Assembly: GCA_002803225.1 (NCBI GenBank)
Contig: NXFV01000744.1
Span: 1 to 30,751 of the forward strand
Origin: Gamarada debralockiae
Lineage: Eukaryota; Ascomycota; Leotiomycetes; Helotiales; Hyphodiscaceae
DNA: 30,751 nt
Reading direction: 5' to 3'
Below are positions 1 through 9,958 of the stretch, one piece after another. A model generated the notes under the pieces. That model was not told the DNA's origin and searched no databases. It saw nothing but the letters and a program-made list of their open reading frames with translations. Both the position numbers and the translations under genes were made by a program. How positions within the stretch are numbered: the stretch's first letter is position 1; the number at the start of each line of letters is the position of its first letter.

Positions 1-1057
1 CTTCCCCCACAGAGTTAGTGGAGCATTTGTCATGAAGACCTATTCAACGACTACGTCGACCTTCTCTTACCACCTAGCCAGCTTTCCGTCAAGCAACCAA
101 TGGACACGGTGGACTTCAAAAGTTTAATACGACTGAATCAGCTCGGCGGAAGAGGCTGTACTACTCTTGTGTACAACCCGTCGGACCCCCTGTCTCAGTT
201 TGTGTTCAAAGGGATCGACTTCAGGACCTTTTTGAACAGCTACGAAAGTGGGCACATTCGGGAGGAAGTGAAAATCTACTATCGATCAACGGAGCTGGTT
301 AGCAACATGCCACGCCATCCCAACGTTAGGGCCCCTGCACAGACTTTAGTCAATATCTGCAAACCTGGTGACGACACTCTATCCATTCCTCCCAAATGGA
401 AGCCTTGCTGGTCACATCGAGAAGAACAACGAATCCGGTGAGCGAATACCACTGTCGTGCGAGGCCCAATGGTGTTATCAGATGGTCGCAGCCATTGCGC
501 ATACCCACTTCGTTGCCCATACCTACCACATGGACATTAAACCTGGGAATTTCCTGCTCAACGCAGATTCTAGTCTTGTGCTTATAGATTGGGAGCAAAG
601 CGACGCCCCCATTATCACGGCGGCCCCAGAGATCGATAGCACCTGGGATGTAGAAGAGATACTAGAAGAAGATCTGACTACTGCCCTTCGGTACACGAAA
701 TACACTGGACCGGAGCGGCGTAATATGCCCGTGATTACACCAGGTGGCAATGGCTGGAACGTATGGAACGTATTTTTAGTATGGAGCAAGCAATGTCCGA
801 AGGCTCTGGAGCTGGCTGAAGTGTTCAGTCTGGGCCGATGCATGTGGATGCTATTGCGCCAGCCGGACATGAACGCCTTCAAAGACGTAATGAACACGGA
901 AGAGGTGGTGGAATATTGGGAATCATCAGAGGTCATCCCAGCACATTGGAGGCACGCGGTACAAGATTGTCTCAAGCACGACCCGAATGAGAGGATGGCC
1001 TGCACGAGCCTCTATTGCTGCGTTCACGGTTATAGTCACATTATTCCAAAATTGTAA
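1..1057 (+). pseudogene. Fungal protein kinase-like gene, 5' partial, frameshifted
   Basis: The frame opens just after a likely splice acceptor (CAG at 10-12 or TTAG at 15-18), so the true start lies outside the window. The N-lobe reads FKGIDF with a candidate ATP-binding Lys, then RHPNV in frame 1 up to about 375. The C-lobe continues in frame 2 with YPFLPNGSL, the catalytic loop HMDIKPGN (about 526-549), a DFG-equivalent IDWEQ (about 586-600), a GPERRN stretch and SLGRCMWMLL, ending at 1057. This order matches fungal-specific kinases in which DFG becomes DWE. The two halves overlap at about 350-441 and need a 1-nt shift near 370-380. No intron of normal size can bridge them: the nearest GT..AG pair is about 24 nt apart. 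Either the gene is a recent pseudogene or the assembly has an indel. Catalytic residues are otherwise intact. Confidence 0.72.
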
Positions 1058-1350
1058 AGTAATTCGGCTGTTTGAGAATCCGGATGGAATCACTTGGCTG
1101 ATGTGGTTCATGAAGCTGCCTTCAGTCTAATCAAGATTCATATTATTCGTCTAACAGGAGAGGCTATGAGATAGTGCATCCAGAGGATTAAATGAAGAGC
1201 GATTGACATGTATAAGTAGCATGAAGACTTGTCGATCACAGTAAACCAGTTAACAAACGCCTTACTGCTCCGTCTACTTCTGCTCCGCCTCATACAACTC
1301 TAACCAATGCCCAACAACGCTCTTGACTTGTTCGTCGTAGCCTTTGAAGC

Positions 1351-2354
1351 TCAGGCCAAAATCTCTTCAGTCTTGCTGGCGTCGAACTTCAAGGGGAGCG
1401 TTGTCGTCTTCCCAGTATTCTTCAGAATCCCCTTTTCGACCGCTCGGGGAAACTCTCTAGCCACAATCTCCGCTGTGTCATCAAAGTTGGTCCCAACCTG
1501 CCAGTTCGAATTAAGCGCATACGTGCCCGCCGGGATACTCTGATGCAAAGCGCGTACGTGCGCGAACGCAACGTCATGAAGGTGCACTGTCGTGCTCGTG
1601 ATCGGGAGAGGATTGTCCAATCCAAGGGGCATCTTCATGAGGATCTGATTCGTACCGCTGGCCATGAAATCTTTTGTGCTTGTGACAAGCTCGTTCTTCC
1701 CGAAGACGACAGCGGGCAGCAAGTTCACAACGTCGAATTGGTGCTTGTTCTGGGCCTCCCAGTCGTGCGTAGCGTGCAGTGCATACACTTTACTTGCCGC
1801 GTATGCTTCGAGCTCAAGTTGGAAGGGCTGGGCAGTTGGCAGAGGGGTAGGGTCAGAACCCCAGACTTCAGTTGATGGTCCAGTAAACGCGCTCCATGGA
1901 ATAGTGCCGAAGAATGAGGACGTGATGACGACGCGCTTTACGGAGCTTTCCTTGGCTGCGGCATTGAGAATGTTGAGAGTGGCGGCTATGGCGGTATTGA
2001 TCATCTTGTTTTCCCATTGCTCTAGCTCATAGCCAGCAAACAAGGGAGACGCAATGTGGATGATTCCAGAAACACCTTTAACGGCTTCGGTGTATGCATC
2101 AGCTGCGACGATATCGGGGACAATGGCGAATCCCAGCCTCTCCCCTGGGTTCAGCTGCTTGATGGAAAGGGCATTGGCTATCAAGTCCGCTTTGGCTTGG
2201 TTACGCACAGCGGCCCGCACCGAGTACCCAGCGATGAGGGCATCAACAACCGTTCGGTAACCAACATGGCCAGAACCGCCAGTAATCTACCACTGTTATC
2301 GATTGAAGTCTTTCCAAAAGGTAAGGGACGTACGAGGATAAGCTTGCCAGACAT
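1351..2354 (-). CDS. Extended SDR, aldehyde/dihydroflavonol reductase-like NAD(P)-dependent oxidoreductase
   Basis: Model: complement(join(1351..2286,2334..2354)), 318 aa. Exon 1 encodes seven residues from the ATG at 2354. A 47-nt intron (GTACGT...GTAG) follows, and exon 2 opens directly on the Rossmann motif TGGSGHVG (residues 9-16). The catalytic set is visible: Ser130/Ser131 in VVITSSF and YAASK with Tyr169 and Lys173. Length and motif order fit the extended SDR group of cinnamyl-alcohol dehydrogenase, dihydroflavonol reductase and fungal aldehyde/ketone reductases, so reduction of an aldehyde or ketone with NADPH is expected. The substrate cannot be read from sequence. No signal peptide is seen, so it is probably cytosolic. 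It is divergent from the Zn2Cys6 regulator, and the shared 1-kb intergenic region holds a full palindrome (3221) and a half-site (2866). It looks intact. Confidence 0.85.
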
Positions 2355-2865
2355 TGTTGGTCAGGGGAAGAACTTGACTAGCTTTTGACAACTTGAGAGA
2401 GCTGAGGAGGTCAGTTGGCGCACTGAAGAGATAGTAATATTGCTGCGATTAGGACGATACACATGGTATGAATGGGAGAAGGAGCGAAATATAAAAGAAG
2501 GAGCACAAGCATTCATTTCTGCCGAAGTCACTATCTCCGTTTTCCAAACATGGCCTTCTTTCTAGCAAGAATTGTGCAGAATGTCAGCACGACAAAAGTA
2601 GACAGCGTTCAGATATTGCTTGGTGACGTTCGTGTCTTAAATCATCGATCGATATCGCCGCTTCTAATGCGTGGACAGGCCGGATTTCTAATTACGGCGT
2701 GTACGCGGCGCCAATTTCTCTTACTTGAACCAACATAGATACAATCTGCCAGTTTGACGTTTGAAGCCGCCGGTTCGAGCCGTCAGCTACCGTCTCTTCT
2801 CCGCCACTACGGAGATCGGAGATCTCTTGACAATACTACTTGGCCATCTGCTCGAATGATGGTAA

Positions 2866-2876
2866 GCGGGCCAGGG
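2866..2876 (+). promoter_or_regulatory. Half-site variant of the cluster motif
   Basis: GCGGGCCAGGG differs from the arm consensus GCGGACCAGGG by one base (A to G). No inverted partner follows at the usual spacing. It sits about 510 bp upstream of the minus-strand SDR start, a distance similar to the other sites. On its own it could be chance. Confidence 0.3.
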
Positions 2877-3220
2877 CCGGATTAGTAAGTCTTAATGCCC
2901 TTGAGGGCAAGTTTCTTGATTACAGGAGCGAGAAAAGCCAAAGTTTCCAGTTATTTCAAAAGGAATCATACTAGCACACGGCTCAATTTGCAGCACGGAG
3001 AAAAGGGAGATCGAGTAGCCGAGGAGACTGGGGGCTCTGATGGCAGGTGACAGGTGGATTACAAACGCTGCTTTGGAATGACTTCTAATCAAATGCGCTC
3101 GTAAGGTGATTGGAGTCTCTTCGCCGGCTAGACGTATGCGTAGGTTGATGGTGTTTAGAATGATGTTGAAAGGCACGAAGATGCGACTACTGGAACTCTA
3201 TGCTCGTTTGGTTTTAGCCT

Positions 3221-3246
3221 GCGGACCAGGATCAATCCATGTCCGC
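3221..3246. promoter_or_regulatory. Cluster palindrome, copy 1 (upstream of the Zn2Cys6 gene)
   Basis: Left arm GCGGACCAGG, 6-bp spacer, right arm CCATGTCCGC (reverse complement GCGGACATGG, two mismatches to the left arm). CGG and CCG are 18 bp apart. The site ends 90 bp before the regulator ATG at 3336, which would allow autoregulation and joint control of the divergent SDR. The same arms recur at 7642 and 13733, which is the main support for a functional site. Confidence 0.65.
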
Positions 3247-3335
3247 CGTATTATACTACAGCGCCGCACTCATTATCCCGACACCGCACACCCAGCCGAG
3301 ACCTACCGTTAACCCGCCTCGTGCAATTTCTGAGC

Positions 3336-5065
3336 ATGACAACCCAAGGAATGAATGCATGCGTCTTCTGCAAGCATGGAAAACGAAAATGCAGCAAAGC
3401 GAGACCATCATGCTCAAACTGTCTCCGGTAGGCGCTCATGAAACCCCAGGAGCTTGGAATTTGGAGTGACGAACAGTCATTTAGCTTGATGAGAACCTGT
3501 GTATATACAGAAGACACTGTTCAAACATACTTCGCCGACGGCCACTGGCATGGCAAGCCCCTCTTGGAGGAATTGAAGCGCCCAACTCTGCCCCTCGCCG
3601 ATTCATTGTCTGGGGTTGACCCTTCCAACCATGACACCATCCAACAGTCTACAGTGGATATGGTAATGCGAACATTTGACTCACTCGACAACATCGTTGC
3701 CATCTCGAGGGAATTCTTCACTGGAACACATCAACGAGTTTCAGCAATATCCAAGCTCAGATTTCAACAGAATCTGCAGTTTCTGACCACGAGACCACGA
3801 GCTGACTTCGCAGCGTTGTGCTTGAGTATTCTTCTCATGCAGCAAACGCCGATGGGAAAGGCTACGAATATGCAGTCGTCGCTCTATTTTAAAGTCAAGA
3901 ACTTGATCACTTTGCTCGAAACGACAGGCGGCCCCTCTCTTGACCTTGTGCATTGTAGAGTTCTTGTTACTTTTTACGAAATGGGCCATGGGCTTCATAG
4001 AGCAGCTTATATATCACTTGCGGCGTGTGCACGAGCAGCTCGTGTACTTGGTCTTCACAGAAAAAGATGGCGTAATCTCGAGGCAGACTCTGACAGGCTA
4101 GCGTTGGAAGAGGAAAAGAGAACATGGTGGGCAATAGTCCTGATGGACCGGTTCATTAATCTTTGTAACGGAGATGCATTATTCGCAACAGACGATCCGG
4201 CGAGAACGGATCCGCTTCCAATCGAGGACTTGCTCTGGTCAGAAGGTTCCAGTCGGGCGGATCTTGAAGGCCTAATCAATGCTGCCCCCTTTCTCAACAC
4301 ACCATTCAACATCACCGTGGGACAATTGGCACGAGAGTGTCAAATCTCGCACCTTGCAGGGCACGTCGTACGACACGTGTTTGACCCATTACCGGATCCT
4401 CGTTTCAATATCGAAGAGGCTGATCAGCTCGAGCGCACGCTGAAAGCGTATCTCCCCCTACTCTCCAATGAGGAGCTGAAAATTGGCAAGTACTGCGGAG
4501 CGTATGGAATGTGTAACAGGTGCGTGGTGCTACCCCCTACTCTCCAGGAAAAACACGCTCGTCACATTCTAATGGATACAGCGCACTCTTCGTACTCTAC
4601 GAATATATGTTGAGCCGAAATGCGGAGAATGCTTTCGACAGACATCGCGTCCTACGATCCATCGAGGAAACGGCATTAGGTGCTCTAACCTTCGCGGAGG
4701 CAGCATATGGCGACCGGGAGGGGAATTACCCTCCAGAGATATTCTCGCCGTATCTTCCCTATTCTTTGTATCAAGCGGCGATCGTACACCATCGACTTTG
4801 GACACACACTGGTCATCCAATCTACAAACAGCGGCTGGATACGCTCAAAGCCATAATTGGAGAGTTCACCAAGAGATGGATGGTAGCATGTAAGTGAGCT
4901 TATAGCAGATGAAAGGCCGCATGCATCGAGTATTAGTTCGCTAACAGAACGCTAGGGCAATATCTCGACGCCATTGATAACATTGATGAGAGCTGGCCCT
5001 TCATCGGGGTTCCTGCTCAAGGATGTTTCATCGGCACAGGAGACCACGGACATGGGAGCAAATAA
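3336..5065 (+). CDS. Zn(II)2Cys6 fungal transcription factor, likely cluster regulator
   Basis: Model: join(3336..3427,3485..4519,4582..4889,4956..5065), 514 aa. Exon 1 starts MTTQGMNACVFC. The binuclear zinc cluster is complete across the first intron: Cys9, Cys12, Cys19, Cys26, Cys29 and Cys36 (spacing 2-6-6-2-6). Only the acceptor at 3484 gives the canonical last spacing. Introns are 57, 62 and 66 nt; the second has a CTAAT branch and the third a CTAAC. Residues about 200-260 carry the fungal-specific regulatory-domain signature (ACARAARVLGLHR, then EEKRTWWAIVLMDR). It lies between two SDR genes, and a copy of the shared palindrome precedes it, so I infer it controls the neighbouring genes. 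The C-terminus is uncertain: another acceptor at 4992 would give a different tail ending at 5156. Confidence 0.85.
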
Positions 5066-5819
5066 CCCATTCGATTCCTTTCTTTCCACCATGACCGAGG
5101 CATTCCCATCGTCATTTCAGGCGCTGCCAAAGGCTTGGGCTGTGATGCATCGATGACGGTACTAATTTTTGGAGTAAGAGGGTGAGATCGGGGAGTTTAG
5201 TCTCGATCCAACGTTGCTCTTGGGACAAAGTGCTTTAGAGTACTACAATATCCAATGTCCCAATTGCTCATTCAATCTACTACCCTGTCGTTAAGCGTTA
5301 TTTAGACAATCTAAATCATGACTTTACTCACTTCCTTCACAGCCACGCAGTGAAATAGAGCCCGAAGTCCTTTGATTTGATGGCGGATAATCCACTTGTT
5401 CTGCATATGAGGAACGCCCGTGTTGATGTGCCGGATCTAGCAACCTGATCAGATTGTTAGCAAATGACTCACGAGTAACTCAAGTACAGATTCAGAACAG
5501 AACGATAGCGAGAAGGCAATGTTTTGTCATTCATTCATAGGAAGACGCGAAGAAGCTTTTTACTTCTCGTTGAATCAGGAGCAGATATAAGTCTCGAAAC
5601 TCGTGATTCGACAGCAATCCGCGGAGCAGCTTCCATCCCATCGCTGATATTTCCACTCAGGGGTAGCATTCCCAAAAGAGCTTTGCTAAGTTGACGGGCC
5701 TGAGTCTACACCACTAGCCGAGAATGGTATTCCGCTAATTACTGATTGAGGAAACTCATGCATGAGCGGAAGAGCGGTCCGCCAGGCTAGGTTTAGCTTA
5801 CCCAATTGGGGCTAGAGGT

Positions 5820-5846
5820 GCGGACCTGGATAGCACTCCTGCCCGC
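5820..5846. promoter_or_regulatory. Cluster palindrome, degenerate copy (upstream of second SDR)
   Basis: Left arm GCGGACCTGG (one mismatch to GCGGACCAGG), 7-bp spacer, right arm TCCTGCCCGC (about 7 of 10 to consensus). The CGG-N19-CCG spacing is exactly that of the strong copies at 7642 and 13733. It lies about 480 bp upstream of the SDR ATG at 6323. Confidence 0.45.
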
Positions 5847-6198
5847 ACTGCAGAAGCCTCTAAACTCAAACCAGCCTCTGGCGACCACTAACGTAGACGG
5901 ACATGTCTCCACGACAAAGATGCTCACTTTCTAGAAGTCCCTGAGGCCTCTCAAGAACTTCGTAGAGCAAAACGTGCTTCCAAATCTGGCAGGGCTATGC
6001 CCCATCCCGCTAAGTCGACATTTCATAAGCCATTGTCCCATTATTCAGCAGTGTTGATAATATCTCAAGTTAACAAGACTGCAACAGCAGCGAAATGTGC
6101 ATGATTAACCGTTATGATCACTCATCCATGTTACTTGCTTACTTCCTTGGAGTATTCGTATCCAGCTGCTTTAGATCGGTACCTAGACGAGATTGGGA

Positions 6199-6205
6199 TA
6201 TAAAT
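6199..6205 (+). promoter_or_regulatory. TATA-like element for the SDR at 6323
   Basis: TATAAAT lies 118 bp upstream of the ATG at 6323, followed by a pyrimidine- and A-rich leader. Position and sequence fit a fungal core promoter. No transcript evidence is available here. Confidence 0.4.
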
Positions 6206-6322
6206 CAACTCCAGTTGAAGTAGTTGAGCTACAAACATTCATGTCAAGCTATCTCAACCACCTTCTGACCTTTTTGCTGTCCAAAAGATACAGTTAAAGT
6301 CTTCGATATTCTCAAAGCTACA

Positions 6323-7308
6323 ATGAAGCCACCATACCCAGCGCCTGTAACGGAATGGCACAACGATACTTACGACGCAATCAATCCGAAGAGACCTGAG
6401 CTATCCCAAGCTGGCAAGAACATCGTCATTACTGGTGCTGGCTCAGGTATCGGACGAGAGATTGCACATGCCTTTGCCGAAGCTGGCGCCGACAGCATTC
6501 ACATCCTTGGTCGCACAAAGCAGTCGCTTGAGGAGACCCAGGCACTTGTCGAAGCAAAACACCCGAATGCGAAGGTTATCGTCCATGTTGCTGATATATT
6601 AGATGCGGCTGCACTTAACCAGGCCACTAGGAAGATTGGTTGCTGGGATGTGCTTGTTGCCAGTGCTGGCTACATCCCGAAGCCCGATCTCATTGAGATC
6701 AGCGATCCCGACGAATGGTGGAAGACTTTTGAAGTATTGCTTCTCTTTCTACGCTGTATGTTATTCGAGACGCTGACTCTGGTTTCAACAGGTCAACATC
6801 AAAGGCAACTATATCCTTGCTCGCGAGTTTCTCCCATACAAGAAAGAGGGTGGCACAATCGTCGCGAACTCAAGCGGTTTTGCCTTCTTGCCTACTGGAC
6901 TCCCTTTCCTGGCAAAGAATTCGGCATATTCCACATCCAAATTGGGAACTGCTCGCTTCTACGAGTTCTTGGCTGTCGAGCATCCAGACTTGAACGTCTT
7001 TATTCTGCAGCCAGCAATTGTTCGCACCGCTCTCTACGCCAAGGGTGAACTGGCCCTGGATGCCACTCTGGATACAGGTAAGCTGACCCTTGCCCAACCG
7101 ATGAATATAGCAATCTGACAATTCTTTAGTTCAACTCCCCGCTCATTTCACAGTCTGGTTGGCAAGCCCGGAGGCTAAGGCGCTCTCTGGACGTTTCCTG
7201 TTTGGCAACTGGGATGTAGAGCAGTTGAAGTCAGATGTAGCACCACGTTTGAAGGAGGACCCGGTCTTCCTGAGAACTTCCTTGGGCGGATTTCCCTTCA
7301 GTAGCTAG
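6323..7308 (+). CDS. Classical short-chain dehydrogenase/reductase
   Basis: Model: join(6323..6733,6792..7077,7130..7308), 291 aa, with introns of 58 and 52 nt. The cofactor motif TGAGSGIG is at residues 37-44, after a roughly 30-residue leader rich in Pro. The catalytic residues are Ser164/Ser165 in VANSSGF and YSTSK with Tyr183 and Lys187. The usual NNAG is replaced by VASAGY. The family carries out NAD(P)-dependent alcohol/carbonyl interconversion. The protein is slightly longer than a 250-residue classical SDR because of the N-terminal extension; it has no obvious signal peptide. It follows the regulator in the same direction and precedes the isochorismatase-like gene. A degenerate cluster palindrome lies 480 bp upstream. 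The substrate is unknown, and all splice junctions keep frame and motifs. Confidence 0.88.
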
Positions 7309-7641
7309 AGCTTAATCACAGTGTGGGCACATGTTTACATTGTTGAACTAAAGGATAATCGAATGAGACGTAATAAGTTATGCTATGCGTTTTCAGCACA
7401 GAATCTATTTGAACATCTTAACGGATGGCGATACAATTCAGCATTTTTCAGGTGTGCTGTCCATGCCGGGAAGCGAAGCAACGGCTTTCCCGGTCACTTA
7501 GCCTAATACTCTAGCATCAAACGGTCGCTAGGGCCTGACTTAACCGACACAGCACCCCACTTGAGGAGGAGTGCACGCAAATCGCGGAAGGGAAGTGCCT
7601 CGCGAGGCGTCTGGAGGAAGCTCTGAGGTGGGACTTGCGGT

Positions 7642-7668
7642 GCGGACCAGGGATAGATCCTGGTCCGC
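7642..7668. promoter_or_regulatory. Cluster palindrome, perfect-arm copy (upstream of isochorismatase-like gene)
   Basis: Left arm GCGGACCAGG and right arm CCTGGTCCGC are perfect 10-bp inverted repeats around the 7-bp spacer GATAGAT. The CGG-N19-CCG spacing equals that at 13733. It lies about 380 bp upstream of the ATG at 8049. This is the best copy in the window and defines the arm consensus. Confidence 0.72.
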
Positions 7669-7946
7669 TGCCTAGACCGAACAGGTAAGGCGGGCGTAAA
7701 TGGTTGTTTGTCTCGAAGTTATGCCAGCTATTGAGCAGAGTCTCTGCGAAAAGTCAAAAGAGAGCACCAATTGATGTTATTCATCATGACTATTGATTAT
7801 GAATCCTTTCAAGGAGTCGGGTCTCAAGGCTTGATACGGTTCGTACGAATCAGGTTTATGAGCGTGTCAGACTCTTTTCAATAACAGCCATCGACAAGGA
7901 CCACAGGTCTCCTACATCTTCGATGAGCATTGGTAGGGATCGCAAG

Positions 7947-7953
7947 TATATAA
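7947..7953 (+). promoter_or_regulatory. TATA box for the isochorismatase-like gene
   Basis: TATATAA lies 102 bp upstream of the ATG at 8049 and is followed by a C/T-rich leader with CAA runs, as expected for a fungal promoter. Confidence 0.5.
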
Positions 7954-8048
7954 CCACTGTCGTCCTCCGTGCGTAACTGAGAGCAAGGTTCGATCAACTC
8001 ATACTCCCTTACATCTTCAATTGCTCACCGATTGCAAAGCCTCCAAAA

Positions 8049-8788
8049 ATGTCGTACAAAGATACCGCCGTTCTCCTCATTGACCCTTACAATGACTACA
8101 TTCACCCCAACGGAAAGGTTTACGACCTTTGCAAAGACAGCCTAGAGGCCACCAATACGATAACTCACATGAAGGCTCTGGTCAAAGCTGCGAGAGCGAA
8201 CAAGATTCCCATCTTCTATTGCCTGCACCAGCCATGGAAAGTAGGCAATTTTAATGCTTGGAATCGCATGGGCCCATTCCACAAAATGCTCAAAGCAAAG
8301 GAGATTTGTGAAGAAGGTACATGGGGAGCACAGATATACGAGGGCTTGGAGCCTGATCTTGCCAACGGGGATATTGTGGTGGCGAAGCACTGGAATGCCA
8401 GGTGAGCATTTGATCTTTTTACCCCACTCAAATGGTCTGAAAATTGTCGCTCATCAAACTATAAGCTCGTTCTCGAATACTGATTTGGACTATCAACTGC
8501 GCCAGCGCGACGTCACCAAAGTGGTTACGGCTGGCATGACCTGCAACCAATGCTTAGAACTAACCTCACGCACCGCAATAGAGCTGGGTTACGACGTTAC
8601 CATAACGTGAGTTTATTTGTGAACTTGTTAGTACTTGAATTGTTCTGATCCAACTTTCTAGCACGAATGCAACAGCGGGTTTCACGCCCGAACAAAAGGA
8701 TGTATCTCAGCGTTTGCTTTGGCCGGTGTTCTTCGAGAAGGTCATAACTGTTGAGGAATGGGCGGTATCTCTTGAGAAAAAGGCTTGA
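8049..8788 (+). CDS. Isochorismatase-like cysteine hydrolase
   Basis: Model: join(8049..8401,8466..8606,8662..8788), 206 aa; introns of 64 and 55 nt with GTGAG donors. The fold's triad is visible: Asp12 in LLIDPYNDY, Lys113 in VVAKHW and the nucleophile Cys147 in GMTCNQC. The SSFSNTDLD segment at residues 118-126 is typical of the family. Members hydrolyse isochorismate, nicotinamide-type amides, carbamates or other small amides; this sequence does not decide which. No signal peptide or membrane segment, so probably cytosolic. It is convergent with the PEP mutase-like gene, and a perfect-arm cluster palindrome precedes it. Length and residues are complete, so it should be active. Confidence 0.9.
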
Positions 8789-9193
8789 AGGTCTGGTTCT
8801 GAAGCAAAATTGTCTACATATTGGATGGCGATACAGTGTCGCTGTTCTACCGCACTAAGAAATTGCTACCGTGTGAGCTTTAGACTATTTGTAGTAGGGG
8901 TCTGATGCATTATCCTTCTGTCTTCCCGCGAATGTATAGCCAGTATAATGCACAGCATATACAATGTCAAGTAGACGAGCTTTCCTGTTACCTCGCATCT
9001 GATTGTCGGTTGAAATTACGCCGTACTTCGCATGCACATCGCTACTCTGGTTCGAATGAAGCCGGAAGACAAACGTGTTTCTACAACACTGACTGGAGAA
9101 CTTCACAGGTGCATATTCAAGGTGCTCCGCTTCTCTACGTTGTTGCGTGCTGTATGAACGAAAACTAGATTTCAAAGAAACTAATTATTCGAA
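8789..9193. other. Convergent 3' intergenic spacer
   Basis: 405 bp between two convergent stop codons. Open frames on both strands lack motifs and are probably untranslated 3' sequence. No cluster motif is seen here, as expected for a region without promoters. Confidence 0.5.
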
Positions 9194-9958
9194 TCAAGCA
9201 GTCAAAAGCTTCTCCGCTTCTTGTGCCAACGTCTTCATCGCCTTGACCTGGAGTGTGGGTCCGACGCTGATTCTCGCAACACCTAGCTCTTTTATCTGTG
9301 GGATAGTCAATGCACCCGGCTTCTCGCTGAGCAAGACGTTGAGCTGACCATCAAACTCCTTGACCATCGTTTGAACTTCCTGGCGGCTAACTCCCCGACT
9401 CGATCCACCCCATACAAACACCGTCGTTGCACCAGTGGCAAGGTACTTCTTTCCGCGGTCAAGAACCTCATCAAGCTTGCCACCCTGAACTAACACATCG
9501 CAACGAGCATTGACAACAAAATCTGGAACATGTTTGTTCTTTGCAACGACCAATGTCCTTTTGATCCTCTCCACAGCTGTATCGGGCGAATACAGTTTGC
9601 CGTTCTTGTCACAATCTTCCAGGTTCACGCCAACGACTCCACAGTCGATGAGCGTAGCGATTGCCTTCTCGAGGGAGTCTCCGTATCCGTCCTGGATGTC
9701 GACTGTGAGAGGCTTGTTGAACTGCCTTGCAACTGCTGTGATGTCCGGAATTGCTGCAAGGTTGGTGTCAAGATCGAGGTCTTCATCCGTCGTTCCGCGA
9801 GCGGCGGCAATCGCATAACTGGCTGTTGCTAGAGCTTTGCTGCTGGGAAGCGAAGCGACAGCTTGGGCGGAGAGAATGTCATAGACGTTGGCAAGTACCA
9901 GAGGATTGCCGGGCTGGTGCAGCGCTTTGAAGGTTCTCGCGAGCGCTTGGGCAGACAT
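9194..9958 (-). CDS. PEP mutase/isocitrate lyase-superfamily enzyme
   Basis: 254 aa, intronless. The open frame extends to 10024, but that codon is TTG. The first ATG is at 9958, in the good context CAGCCATGTC. Superfamily marks: VDIQDGYGD with acidic residues Asp87 and Asp90 for Mg2+, VNLED (residues 111-115) and NARCD (150-154), in TIM-barrel order. It fits the PEP_mutase-type branch often annotated 'isocitrate lyase/phosphoenolpyruvate mutase family'. Bona fide PEP mutases carry EDK-X5-NS; here the equivalent region begins EDCDKN, so C-P bond formation is unlikely. A lyase or hydrolase acting on a 2-substituted oxo- or dicarboxylic acid is more plausible. It is convergent with the isochorismatase-like gene; a tandem pair of cluster half-sites lies about 390-420 bp upstream. 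Confidence 0.85.
   Translation of the reverse strand: MSAQALARTFKALHQPGNPLVLANVYDILSAQAVASLPSSKALATASYAIAAARGTTDEDLDLDTNLAAIPDITAVARQFNKPLTVDIQDGYGDSLEKAIATLIDCGVVGVNLEDCDKNGKLYSPDTAVERIKRTLVVAKNKHVPDFVVNARCDVLVQGGKLDEVLDRGKKYLATGATTVFVWGGSSRGVSRQEVQTMVKEFDGQLNVLLSEKPGALTIPQIKELGVARISVGPTLQVKAMKTLAQEAEKLLTA

Larger units (their letters stand above)
2355..3335. other. Divergent promoter region between the SDR and the regulator
   Basis: This 981-bp spacer separates two divergent genes. I see no convincing coding sequence: the short open frames here have no recognisable motif. An A/T block at about 2488-2498 may be the TATA region of the minus-strand SDR. It contains the half-site variant at 2866-2876 and the full inverted repeat at 3221-3246, listed separately. 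Confidence 0.6.
5066..6322. other. Intergenic region upstream of the second SDR
   Basis: No coding sequence or RNA gene was recognised in this 1.26-kb stretch. It contains the degenerate cluster palindrome at 5820-5846, a nearby GCGGTCCGCC (CGG-N1-CCG) at about 5773-5782, and a TATA-like TATAAAT at 6199-6205. Confidence 0.55.
7309..8048. other. Intergenic region upstream of the isochorismatase-like gene
   Basis: 740 bp without a recognisable gene. It holds the strong palindrome at 7642-7668, a TATA box at 7947-7953, and a separate imperfect inverted repeat (CCGGGAAGC at 7466-7474 with GCTTTCCCGG at 7484-7493) about 160 bp past the SDR stop. That repeat may be a 3'-end hairpin. Confidence 0.55.

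Noticed and set aside
2755..2795. GGTTCGAGCC resembling a tRNA T-loop
   Set aside because: No acceptor stem, D-arm or anticodon arm can be drawn from the upstream bases.
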